A stretch of 64,000 bases of DNA from Toxotes chatareus (lineage: Eukaryota; Chordata; Actinopteri; Toxotidae). Location: the NCBI GenBank assembly GCA_016801885.1, contig CM028893.1, positions 6,337,950 through 6,401,949 of the forward strand, read 5' to 3'. The notes under the pieces were generated by a model. The model was not told the origin of the DNA. It worked only from the letters and a program-made list of their open reading frames with translations, and made no database searches. Shown here piece by piece: positions 28,399-41,200 of the stretch (positions within the stretch are counted from its first letter, which is position 1; the number at the start of each line of letters is the position of its first letter). The position numbers were made by a program, and so were the translations under genes.

Positions 28399-29498
28399 AG
28401 TGCTGTGTATATGTGCTACTTGTAGATGCCTGACAGGTTAAAACAATTGTACACTGAGATTGAATTCTGTGCTCAGCCTTGAGACTGCAATGCAAATATG
28501 ATATTATACTACAGTAAACATTCCTTTAATGCAAATGTTTACCTCCAAGTTCTGTAATTGTTAACATAATTTTAAACACATTTTGTTTTTTAAGCTTGCA
28601 AAGGATCCTGGAGCAAAAATCCCTTTAACTGACATTTTGAAGTTTGACAAATCTTACACACTACTTATAAAAGAACTGAATTAAAATTCTAGATTTCTAT
28701 TTTTCAAGTGTGAAAAAAATTGTTGTTTAGCAAGATTAGTTAAATCTACAAGGTGTGACTTTGAAAATGTATTTATAAAACATAAAATTTATGCCATGCA
28801 TGCTGAGATACAGAATCCAGGTACTACAATCTGCAGCCTACACATTGAATATCTAAAAATGACCGAAACAGCTCAAAATGTCTCCCAATCAAAGAGGTGC
28901 TGTGTCACAAACAGACATTTGCCAAGCTCAGCCAACAGATGGTGAGCTTGGCATCCTTTTAGATGAAGCATTTGGCAAAGGCAAAGTTCAGTGACAACAC
29001 AAGGCTCTGTACAGTGTGTTGGCACATTATGCATCCGTTTTAATGGCATGAAACTAACTGTCTGGTTTTATGCTTAACTCAGTCACAGCTCCTTACGGGC
29101 TGGATTTGGTTTTCACAGTAAGAAGTTAATTATTTTACAGGACAGATAGAAATGTTGTTTCATTATTAAACAAATGATTGATGTTTGAAATTCTGTAATA
29201 CTTAAATATAAATGTGTGTTACAAATGGTGCACTAGTGATTCAAATTTTTGGTTTTCAGAGAGACAAAAGTCTTATGTGCAGTCTAGATTATATGTGAGA
29301 GATGTATATTATCAGTTTCCAAGTTTTTAATACCTGATATTGTCTGAAAAAGTGTTTGTTTGTAGGATTGTTACACATATGAGCCAGAATTCATTGTGGT
29401 ACCTGGTGAGTTTCTTCCTGATCATTATCATACCTGCAACTGATCAATCTTAGCCTTTGTTTTACATTTCCTGAGTTCACAGCAGAAAGAACTGGCCA

Positions 29499-29500
<2 letters not shown>

Positions 29501-29559
<59 letters not shown>
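29501..29559. repeat. (TG)n microsatellite
   Basis: About 29 uninterrupted TG units. Confidence 0.97.
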
Positions 29560-29560
<1 letters not shown>

Positions 29561-32500
29561 AGCTGGTGACACACATTAATACAAACATGCATAGCCCTCA
29601 CCGCCCTCCTACACAAAATGTCAATTGTTTTTATTTTTTGATTGCAAACTTTGTATTACTGATGACCTCTGCAGGTCGAAGCTTGTTCTACATGATCTGT
29701 TAAGGGATTGATTTGATTAAGTCCAGATGTGATGTGACCTGGGATTAACCTGTTCTTCATGAGAGGTCTCTTACAAAGGGTGCCAAGGAGATTTGCACCA
29801 ACTCCAAGGGACACTGAGGCGCATACACACAAACACACGCACATCCAAATAATTAGTAACATCTGCAGGCACTCTCTTGATCTTGTCAAAAGTAATTTTA
29901 GAAAACTGCAAGTCAATGGAATGTTTAATTTTGATCTTAATCCAACAAAATACCCATAAATTCATGATGCTTAGATAATCTGAAAGGACTTTCTGCTTTA
30001 CATTTTGAGGATGCCCAAATCCCCTCCCTCTCAATCAGTCCTGGCTAGTCAAAGATGAACCATTTCACCTTAAGTGCACTTGATTATGCAAGCCTCTCCA
30101 ACCCCCCCTCTCCGCATCTCCTTGGGCCTTCTGTGTAATCTGCTGAGATTTAAACCTGCTGCTCCTGTTTAATAAATCCACTGCGATTAAAATAGGATTA
30201 CAGCTCTGCTTTCGCTTTCCTAATGACATCAGAGCATGAAACATTTTTCGACTTTTTTTTTTTTTTTCAGTTGTTGGGTTTTTGCTCTAGCTCACTCATT
30301 CCTCCCTCTTGCTTGTGGCCATAACCAGACAGGCAGCAATGATTTTCAACTTCTTCCCCTTCCAAAAACTCATCCCTGCAGCCCAGCAGGTCAGCCCATC
30401 TGTGGGTCTGTTGACATAAGGATTAACCTTATAATGCAGCACACATCCTGTATCAATGCTGTGCTTCATCACATCAGACTCCTCAATGACAGATAACAAC
30501 CAAAGAATATATACTGCAGTTTCAAGTTCTTGTTTGCTTGATTCTTGAAACCCTCACACAAATCAGCCCTCCCCTCTTTAAATGTTACTGTCTGATCATT
30601 GCTTTGAGGCCACATCTCATGGATGTAAAGCCATGAAATATTAAACATCATATCCAGCTACCAAAGGTCATAAGGACACACTGTACATGTTGTCCCTCCT
30701 GCTTTTAGTCATGTAAAATGAGAGATGGAGTGAGCAGATCAATATGACTCTTTTGTCCTGTTTGTCCTTCCATAGCATTGTCCTGCAATGGTTAAATGCT
30801 GTGAGGTCACAAAAGGCAAAGATTGATTGGATTTTTACTTCAGCAAAGCTCATGACCCCAGCAGAGAAATCTATTTAAGATAATGTATTCTACTTTAATA
30901 CTCAATAGCTTAACAGCTTTCAGCCAAACAGAAAACGGTGACTTCTATTCTGTAGTTTCTGCAGAACATTCAGTGTTTACTGATGATATATAAGGCACAA
31001 AGAGGTGATCAAGTTTTAATTATTCTCTGTTTGGCATCCTGACAGAGTCTTAAACACTCTCAAACCTACCTTGGCCAAAATACACTAATATCCCTTCCTA
31101 CAACAAATTAAAGTTCCGATATGTTCTAGACAGTAGTGGCAGGTTCTTTCTCCGTCAACAGTTGATGGAAAAAGATTTATTCTCTGCACTTTAAATTTTC
31201 AGGTCTCTTCAAAATTACCTGGGTTTCCAGTGGTTGTTTGGACTTATTACCTCTGTGTTTCTAAAGTCCTGGCTGCACTATATGTTCACATGGACCACCA
31301 GTTAAAGCAGGGTTTCACTTTCACACTGTGTGCTCGTAACTAATCAGCTCCAGCACTTAGTGATCAGTCCTGCCTGTGGATTATCAATTCATTAATCTCT
31401 TTAGAGCCACTAGTGCTAAAATGATTATTTCCATCCACCCCCTGTTTTTAGATAAAATGGGCTCTCCCATGTTGTCTTTGAAGACTCGTGGTTTTGTGTT
31501 ATAACTCAGAGGCAGACCATTTGTCTTTTGGAATACATTTACTCAGCCATTTTAAGAGCCTCATTGATTCAGTGTTTACTCTCTGAGCATCCCATTGGTG
31601 CCTGTGCCCAGTTTGTTTTGCTGTCCGCATTTTCCTAAGGGGCAGGTGGTCTGTGCAAGCCTCTTTGTACAGACTTGTGGGGGGGTTGTTAATATGAGGC
31701 TTCCAGCATCTAATCCAGAGCAAGTCTCTTAGAACAGTCTCTTATCTTGAGAGTTTTCAGTTTCACTGTTTTCCTCAAATACAGGACCTAAAAGCTTCTG
31801 GTGTTAGTTGTTTTATAGAGCTAATTCAATACACTGCTTCAGTCAATTGTCCTTCCCTCTTCACCGGAAAAACTTGCTTGGTTATCATCACCCTGTCTAT
31901 CCCCCACTGCCCCTGCCCCATTGCTGACAAATCCATACAACTATGTGGGACACAAAGGCTTGGATTTAGCTGCCAGGCCAAAGCGAGGGTGGGCCGGGTG
32001 GGGGGCAGGGCCAGCATGGAAATTTCTGTTGTTTTTGTCAGAGCACAGATCTCAAACAAATCAAAACAAATGCCACCGTCACCCCTCCAAACTCCCTTCC
32101 TCCCCACCACAACCCACATGACCGGTGACCAGTCATCACTTTTATGCTGGAAATGCTGCCAGATCAGGAGCAGCCAGTGCAGTGGCGTGGAGGAGAGGCT
32201 TGTGTAGGCCCCGGGGGCCATTGTTGAAAAAGAGCTGACAGCCTAGATGGGATCTCATTTGATAGGCAAAAATAATGACAGATCTAACTTGAAAAGCGGG
32301 GGTCACAGGCTTGGAGTTTATGATGATGATGTGTATGGATCAGATGCCTGAGCTCATGCTGCTAATCATATTATTTCAAACCTGTCAGATGCTCTGACAG
32401 CCCAGCCACTGAGAACAGGTTATTGCATAGTTAAAAAAAAAAAACTATTGTCAGGCACCAAAAATTCTGGATCCTGTTTCCCATGATGCAACTCAAGTGC

Positions 32501-32804
32501 ACCTGTATAAGTAGGCTCCTGTTGTCCTCTTAATTCCCCTTTTTCTTTTTTGGTAAGCTGAAGACGTACTCTTTGTGAACAGTAAACTGAACTTCATGTG
32601 TAAATCTGAAACAATGCCACTCAATCCTTCAAAATGACAGATGGGTCAGTGGCAAAAACCCTGCCCCACAGCTCAGTTTTATCATACCCAATCATCTGAT
32701 CGATTCTGGGCTTTTGCGTGTGACAGCACTCCACATGGAGGCATTTTGTTCCTGTTGGAGGGAAACATGATTGTCATTATGTTATGGAGGTTAAATCTTC
32801 ATGG

Positions 32805-32930
32805 TTAAAGGGATAGTTTGACATTTTGGAAATTATACTATTCACTTTCTTGTCAAAAGTTAGATTGATACTGCTCTCAAATCTGAAAAGGAAGTTACAG
32901 CAAGCAGCCAGTAAGCTCAGCTCAGGTAAG
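32805..32930 (+). repeat. Foldback repeat family, partial copy 1 (plus)
   Basis: Contains the family opening GTTTGACATTTTGG, the middle word TTAGATTGATACTGCTCTCA and the downstream CAGCCAGTAAGCTCAGCTCA. It lacks the right arm. Confidence 0.65.
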
Positions 32931-33459
32931 GACATTTATTTTTATACCAAGAACTACAACTACAAAATCAGCTAATTAACAAAATGGACAGTAATCACAA
33001 TATATCTGGCTATTGATAATCTGGCATATCTCAAGTTGATGCTGTCGGCCTCTGTGTTTCCTGTTAGGTAACAAGACACAGCTACAGTGGGGAGAAGAGG
33101 AGAGCAGAGGAGAGGGGGCAATCAACGAGGTCAGTGAATCATGATTTATTATACAGCACCAGGCCATTAGTGTCACACATACTTTGTCATACTGTGCAGA
33201 GATTGCTTGTACGTTTGTCCGCCAGGGTTTGACCTGTCGACTAATGCTAAGTTGTTGGGGGGGGCTTTATTTGACATTAGCGGAAACATTGCAACCCAGG
33301 GGGGCTGTAGGGATGATGAGTCAGATGAAGGCTTGGTGATGTGGATATATTCAAAATGAAGCAAACTGGCACATAGTTGTGTACCCTTTTTGACCTTTAC
33401 TATTCCACCGGTACTGTAAAATACCAATAAATGTAAAGAAATAGATAAAATTAGGGGTT

Positions 33460-33745
33460 AAGGTTCAACATTTTGGGAGATGGATGAGAAAATGTGCAAA
33501 AAATGAATTTTTGGAGGACTGCAGGAAAGTCACTGCACCCACAAAAGAAACAGTCCCACACATAACCCAATGTAAACCCGCGAATTGTCCGTTTTACACT
33601 TTGGGTTTGTTCAGTGATTAAATTAGTGCACTTCAGTTATTTTTTGTTATGCTTGCACAGAGCCTGGCTGGCTGTTCCTGTTCCCAGTCTTTATGCTAAG
33701 CTAAGCTAACTGGCTGCTGATTACAGCTTCATATTGAACATAATG
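33460..33745 (-). repeat. Foldback repeat family, copy 2 (reverse)
   Basis: In reverse orientation the segment reads through the family core CAGCCAGTTAGCTTAGCTTA and GCATAAAGACTGGGAACAGG, then onward to the GTGCAGTGACTTTCCTGC word. An arm-like CAACATTTTGGGAGA sits at 33468-33482. Best match to the internal part of the family in this window. Confidence 0.7.
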
Positions 33746-34239
33746 ATAGTGATTTTTCCAAAATGTAAATAAATAAATAGCCTACATTTTAAAAAATCAC
33801 TCCAAATATTATACTATAGTTTACATGTGTAAAGATGTATAATTTTGTAGGTTATGTGGGGGAAAAAAATCAATGATGCTGCACCTTGAGCTGCACATTG
33901 CAGCATAACCTTCAAATGACCCAAGGCGGGGGCTACACATACATCAGCTGCTGAGCTGAAGCACATCCACCTGTTCCGTCATCAGAGGAATAAAAAAAAA
34001 AAAAAAAAAATTGTGGAAATAGTGCCTTTGCCGTGTAACCACGGCAACTCCTCCCTCAAAATGCAACATCACCAAAGCCCCCACCGCGTGAACTGAGCAG
34101 GAAAGGATGCGCTGTCTGCCGCTTACCTGGTTTTATTAATAAACCACCCGCTTCACGTGGTTAGCCCAGCCCAGCACAATATTCTGCTACACTGGCAAGG
34201 TATTTTCGACCGGGTGATTTTTTTTTTCTCTCTCATCCG

Positions 34240-34464
34240 AGACGGGAAGAAGGATGCTGCTGCTGCTGTGAGGGAGAGAGGTGAGCGCAGTTGGAGAAGC
34301 AGGGTGGGTTTTTTTCCCCCCTCTTCCTCCAAAGCTCCTCCTCTGTCGTCGGAGAGCGGAGACTGGTCACATTTTGCTCAATGAGAGCAAGAGGGCACCG
34401 GAGAGGATTTCCTAATTTCAACCTGCTGCTGTGCTGTGCGGCTGTTTTCTCGCCTCTGTCAAAG
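34240..34464 (+). other. slc24a2: Putative non-coding first exon of slc24a2
   Basis: A GC-richer segment ending CTGTCAAAG before a gtaagg donor at 34465. The next good acceptor (cttcccacttag, 35944) begins the exon with the start codon. The left boundary is unknown. The exon carries an ATG at 34381 opening a 28-codon frame that runs to the donor in phase 0 (see findings). Confidence 0.5.
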
Positions 34465-35944
34465 GTAAGGCATGACACAGTCTGCAGCCTCTCCACGCGT
34501 CATGCGCCTCGCCAGGGAAACTAATGATGGGCTCTTTTGGTCGGGCATGACGGTTCGCTGTTTGTTGTGTGGCGATACCGCTGTGAAAGGGCGAAGGCAT
34601 TACTGAAGGGCAGACAGGGAGAAGAGTTGTCAGTGGAAGCTCATACAAGCCGCTGCAGCTTGAAAGGCAGCAGGCTGTGCGTCGCTGAAAAGTCAAACAG
34701 GACAGGATGCGTGTTTCTATCCGCTTTCACCTGAGCAGCAGCGTCATAGCCATTCACCCGTTTTTCCCCTGACTGCAGCCAAGTGGTGTCCGTTAACCGT
34801 CGGCCTTCACATTTCGTGATAATTTGCCAGGTAAAAACAGCAGATTTCACGTTTTGAATGCGAGTTGTCGGTCCAGCATCTTCATGGGTAGAATACTGAA
34901 AACTGTCAAAGCAGCATCAGGCAGAATCATCTGCCCATAGTACAAGTTTTTAGTGTCTGTTTGTGTCTCTTGTGGTTTCAATTTCTCGTCAATTAGGCTG
35001 TGTGAAATTGTAAATTCCTATATTTAAAGCCACAGGATTCGCTGAATAGTATGCAGCTAATGTGAGTCTGTTAAGGCCATTTAATGATCGCACATCTCAG
35101 TTAAGTGAAATGCAAGAGGATGAGGGGAACTGTCGGCAGATTTAAGCTGTTGTAAATTCTTGATTTATTTCGTTTCATATGATACAGAGTTTTACTTCAG
35201 TGTGCTGAGAGCCAATGACAATACTGGAACCATGGGATGATTTTAAAACACTCGAAATTATGCATTAAATATGCATTTTATGCTCAGTATGTCCGCATTC
35301 CTCATGTAACAGGAAATTTCCTCTTTAATATTTGACCAAATATCCACATGGATCTTTTTTTTTTTTTTTTTTTTTTTGGGGGCAGTGGTCAGAAGTGAAA
35401 TGGTCCTGATTTGTAACCAGCTCTTCTGCAGCTACACTCATGATTATTGGTTAATTTAGCCCTTTTAATTTTTATTTTTTCATGTATTTAACTTAAATAT
35501 TTGGAATTGCACAAGTTATGCTGTTATATTTGCAATATTATGAAAAAGCAGCAAATGTTCACATTTGAGAATCTGTATAAATGAAGTGTTTTATGTGACA
35601 GATGACAATTATCAAAACTGATTAAAGAATCAATTGATTTTGTCTCATTTAACTTTTCAGAGTAGCTGGTTTTACTTTTAAAATTAACATTGTGCACTCA
35701 ACATCCGAAACAGGTTTAAATTCGATTGTGTTTTGTTGTTAGTTTTAGACTCTTGAGTTTATTTCCTGGCTCCGTAATAATATCTGTCTTCACTCTTTTG
35801 ACATTTGCCAGCAGAGGCTAATATGAAGACACCATTTGGCAAACCAGACCCTGGAAAGCATCTACAATCTTTTCAGCTCATTTGAAACTGAGGACAACAC
35901 CATGCATTGTCTGCAGTAAAACCTGCTCCCCTCTTCCCACTTAG
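34465..35944 (+). other. slc24a2: slc24a2 5' UTR intron
   Basis: About 1.5 kb between the proposed non-coding exon and the start-codon exon. It contains a T-tract at about 35357-35378 and no exon I can support. Confidence 0.5.
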
Positions 35945-38195
35945 CCATTGAGAGTGAGGACATCACGAGCGGCATAGACATGGGTTCAGATCAACCCTGC
36001 ATGGATACGCTAGAGCGGCGACCCATATTGGGTCCTGCCTGTAAGTGGCAGGGCCACCGGTGTCTGCGGAAAAAGCTGAGGCCCGTGCGAATCTTAGGTT
36101 TCATCTTCAGCCTGGTGGCCGTAAGTGCTGTCTCCTTCAGTGCCTTGACCTGGAGCTCAGGTGGTCTCAGTGAGCCAGTGCTCCCCCAGAAGAGTCTCCA
36201 CCAGTCGGCCCCACACAGGACTCTGCTTTTCACCCAAAACCAGAGGGACCCCAATGTCTCAGCTGACATGCCAATAGCCATGAAATCTGCAGCAGACAGA
36301 AATGAGAGCCAGGGGGAGTACCCACCAGACCTTTTCAGCCTTGAGGAGAGGCGCCAAGGAGCAGTGGCCCTCCACATGTTTGGCATGATCTACATGTTCA
36401 TTGCCTTAGCCATAGTGTGTGACGAGTTTTTTGTCCCGGCGCTCACAGTCATCACAGAGAAGCTGACCATTTCGGATGATGTAGCAGGGGCCACCTTCAT
36501 GGCGGCAGGCGGCTCAGCTCCGGAGCTCTTCACCTCCATCATCGGTGTCTTCATCTCACACAGCAACGTGGGCATTGGGACCATCGTGGGCTCGGCCGTC
36601 TTCAATATTCTCTTCGTCATTGGGATGTGCGCCATCTTCTCCAAGGAGATCCTTAACTTAACATGGTGGCCACTCTTCCGCGACGTCTCCTTCTACATCC
36701 TGGATCTGATCATGCTCATCATCTTCTTCCTGGATAACTTAATCTCCGTGTGGGAAAGTATCGTACTGCTCTCAGCCTATGCCGCCTACGTGATCTTCAT
36801 GAAGTGCAACAGCAAAGTTGAGAGCTTCGTCAAAGATTGCATGAACAAGAATCAAGTGGTAGAAGTAGCTGTACAACCCAAGGTGAGTTGGGTTCTTGAA
36901 TCTTATTATTTACTTATTTTTCCCATCTCCCACCATCTCCTCTTAAAGTATGTACATTTTATATAAAATGTCAGTCTATGTGGGCATTGTGCTGTAATGA
37001 CAAGACATGTATTTTGGCAGATAGAAACGACCTTTGTCTCCTCTGGCACTGGCACATACACTCACAAATATCATGCGGCTGGTTGGTTACACTAATGACG
37101 TCAGACTTGCCTTGTTAAGTGCTTCCACTGAGTCAAAGATGAAAATGAAACCAGTTTGTTAGTGGAAAATAAAATCAATGGCTCACATAGGTCCTGCACT
37201 CTTGGATCATTCAATAAGCAACAGCTGATGCCAAACAAATGGTTTATGAGACTGGCTTGTGTGATGTATGTTTGTTACTTCAGGATGAGGAAAATAACAG
37301 AAACTCTAGCTCATTTTCAACAGCTAAACTGACCATTGTACATTAATATGGTTGAAGCAACACTGCACAGCGCTGGCATACAGTATTCCACTGTGGGATT
37401 AATAAAACAGAGTCAAATGTGTAATTCTGGGTTAAGCTCTACAAATTGTGTCCCGGTCTGACAAACAAATCCCTTGGAAAATCTCAGGAGCTATTTTTTC
37501 TCCTCTTAAAGATTTCCCATATAAATAAGTTGTTACTTAAACATATGACCCACATACAGCTTGATGAGGTGAGCCACGTATTGCTGATTGCGATCGTCGT
37601 ATTTGTTCCTCCATATTTGTTCTTAGAGGAGGTTCTTTGTGTGCACACGTGCAGCACAGTATTTTACTTTTTGCTAAGTAGCATAAGCAGCAAACACTCT
37701 AACAGTAGAAATCATTGCATTACTTCACGTAACATTCGTCCCCTCAATGACACTTGAGGGCAAAAGACACTGCAGTGCAATTTGATACCGGTGTAGAGAT
37801 TATCCGGACGGATTTAGATTTCTTTGTGACATGAGATGGAAATGAAATTTTGAAAAAGTTGTATTGTAAAGCTTTCATTAAACCGGGATTTATTCTAAGT
37901 ACATAAAGGATATTTAAACGGCAGGTTACACAATTTTGAGAGAAACTCTCGAGGAAGCCAACAGCGCCATTTGCTATGTACCATGTGTGATCCGAAATGC
38001 AACAATTAACACCTCTCCTCATTTAAAAAGCATGAAAATAGTTCTTTTCTGTTTGTCCTATTTGCGCTGTATGATTTTGATTTAGGGCTAATGTGCAAGA
38101 AAAGAGTGAGCACTGAGGTACACAGGCTGAGTGCCAGAGACGACTCAGGTGACCTTGAGGTGCAATGGATTCTGGGTACTTTGGCCAAGAGAGAC

Positions 38196-38231
<36 letters not shown>

Positions 38232-41200
38232 GAAAACAACTTTTGATGGGGGGAAAAAATAGTGCAAGACAGATGAGTCGATCAAACACAGCCATCACGT
38301 CTCATCTCCCACATCGCTTACAGCAGATTTAGCTGCACCTCTTTCGTGCATTGTGGGTAACAATCCCATGTCTGCACCTCTCAGCCGCCTGCTTTGAAAA
38401 CATATAAAACATAAAATGCATTAAATTAATGAATTAACAGTGTACAGAATTAGTCCAAAGCTATTATTTCACTAAGTACAGCCTGTCAGTTAACCTCTTT
38501 TTAGTTTGTATGGGTCTACAGGGTTAATGGAACTAGAAAGGCACAAATATTATTAGAATATAATCATCTAAACACCGTTTTTCTAATCAAGCTTTGACAC
38601 TTTGGGGACATGTGTATTTCAAGACAAGTGTTATTCTGAGATTTAATTGGCAATTTAGCAGGCGTGTGTGTGTCATACATGAGCAGTGGAGAATAAAACG
38701 GTAGGGCAAGGACAAGTTAACTCATATAATTGTCCTACAAAATCTAGAATCTGCATTGTGTGTGTGTGTGTGTGTGTGTTTGTGTGTTTTATTTGTATTT
38801 TAACATTTTGGTATCCACTTCCATAATAACAGTAATAATCATAACAGCATATATATAGAGCACCTTTCAAAACACAGTTACAAAGTGCTTCACAGTAAAA
38901 TCAAGGAATACAAGTAATGAAACAAAAGCATCAATGTAAAACAAGATAATTGAAACAATTAGAACAAATATCCTCCTCAAGAAAAAACTTATAAATAAAA
39001 ATATAAAAGTGATTTTTAAGCTTTCCTGCCTTAGATACTGTCTTAGAGTGGCCCTTATAGTAAAGGCTTTGTCAGGTGACAGGTGGAGACTTTGGAATTA
39101 TTAGAGGTGCCCTGTCTGAGGATCTCAAGTAGTGATCAGGCTCATAAGAAGTGGAGTAGACCTTTTAAATCAAGCAGTGAAATCTTAGTTCTAAAACTCA
39201 CAGGTATCCAGTGAAGGCCAGCATGGACTTTAGTGATGTAGTCACTTCTCTTAGAACGTGTTGAAAGCCTGGCAGCAGCGTTTTGTTTCAGCTGTAGTTT
39301 TTGGCTGGTTTGATGAACTGAGAGCAGCTTTTCTCTACGTCAGTCAGTTCACTGTCATGAGTGAGCACCAAGGTGTCCTTAATCCCCCCTACTGTACTGG
39401 TCAGGTGTGAAGTATTGCATTTTAAGGACAATACGGTGTCATTTGACGCTGTGCCCTTGAGCTAAGCACTTGATTAAAATGGGCTTCCCTGAGATTACTT
39501 CATGCATTAGGCTATTGGGATGTCCCCGTTGTGTGTTACATTGCTGCCATTGACAGAAGTACAGGCAGTCAGCAGCAGAAGAGGACTGGTGGTGTGGTGT
39601 TTGTAGGTGGCCGGGTTGGAACTTGGCAGTAGGCCATCAACAATTTATGCCATAAATACCATGTAAAATTAGATTCAGAGAGTAACATTGACAGCAGTGT
39701 GATGCTCTACATTTAGAAGTCATCAGTCAGTGTTGTACTGTCTGCAAACTCTGCCTTTCATCTCATTATGCAATGGCTGGTACTGTGTTCCCTTTTCTTT
39801 TTTTTGCCTTAAAAAGTTTCTTCTGTGTAACTTGTTTATTCTGCTGCTGGTAACATAAAAATAGATGGCTTTGTTTCTCTTATTTTCTAGAAAATAATGC
39901 CTTAGCTCCCAGGCAGAGCGTTAAGTGGCTTGCTTTTCGATCATTTGACGGATCAGAGGTGTCATGAGATTCTTTTTTTTTTTTTTTTCCACCCCAGGGG
40001 TGAGGTGTAACATCATCAATACAACACAAACAGAACTGTCAGATCTCAGCTCTATGCAGTGGATGCTAGGTCTATTTAAAGTCATTGTTTTATCAGCAGT
40101 TCAGTAGTCAGCCTTCAAAAGTAATCTGCAATAATCTCTCAATCCAGTTAACGCAACCGTGAATGCTCAGTAAAGCTGTGCACTTTGACTGGGATCACAA
40201 CAAAGTACGATAGTAGAGTTCAAGACCACATATAGTCCTGGGGAGTGGGAGAATGTGGATGGTTTCATGCTCCAGAAATGCACCTGCAGTTTTGAAATCC
40301 TCATGAAATCTATTATTATTGTTCCTGCTGATGATGACAATGTGACAACCTTAGCTACCAGTTGATGAATGAGTTAGTCTGAGGTAGAAGATGAAACTGT
40401 GCTTGCTCCTACTTGCACCCATACCATGCTGACAAATGAGAAAAACATTGGTTGCTGCTTAATGCGCCTGCCAAACCAATTATACTTAAATCTCTCCACC
40501 AAAATATGTGTCTCTTAGCTGCTAAATATTCCACTATGTTCACCAGCTGTTCAGTAACTTTGTCGGTCTGCCTTTTGGTGCTGGACAGGTAGCGTACAGG
40601 TGGTGCTATGGGCAGAAATAAGCCAAAACAGGAAAGATGCAAAACCAAAGCAGTCAGCTGAAACTGATGTAATAACTATTTAAACTGCAGAGTTATATTT
40701 AAATTCAACACAACCGGCCCAGTAGCTCAATAACTCAGATTCACATAATAGAATCATGTAATCCTGCTGCAGAGTTGCCAGTCTAGTTGATCGTAGTGCA
40801 TGATGTGATTTCATTTGTTCGTCTCTGACCCAAACAGATGTTGGAAGGAAGTATTTATCTATTAATTCTGGTCTGATTGGGGCTTAATACCTTTGTTTAC
40901 CTAATGAGCACTGAGCCGCTGGTTAATCTTAAAACAAGGGCACTCGGCCTTAGCCCAGTGAGTTCAGTTGCCACCTCTGCCATCCTAACTCTGACGCTGC
41001 AGCCTCTGGCTGTGTTTTACCTTCTGTCATTTACATAATGTTTCTTCTTTTTTTGTGGTATTGGCACGACAGTTGTTTTTAAAATCAATGTAAACCCACT
41101 TTCAAGCCAGAAATGACACTGAAAAAATACAAGTTTTGGGGAATCTTCATTGGTTTAGTGGTCTGTCTGGGAAAAAAAATAACATTGTCATATAATCCAA

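Larger units (their letters stand above)
27855..34200. other. Gene-poor interval between rpl34 and slc24a2
   Basis: About 6.3 kb with no exon series I can support. It holds a TG microsatellite (29501-29559), a TATA-like element with a downstream splice-donor-like site (32506-32558), two copies of a foldback repeat (32805-32930 and 33460-33745) and an A-tract near 33992-34009. Stretches such as 30130-30240 and 32190-32300 look unusually rich in homeodomain- or SOX-like words and may be regulatory; this is a guess. Confidence 0.6.

Noticed and set aside
31826..32221. 131-codon minus-strand open frame
   Set aside because: No recognisable domain, low-complexity composition, an overlapping plus-strand frame of similar length, and no splice or promoter context.
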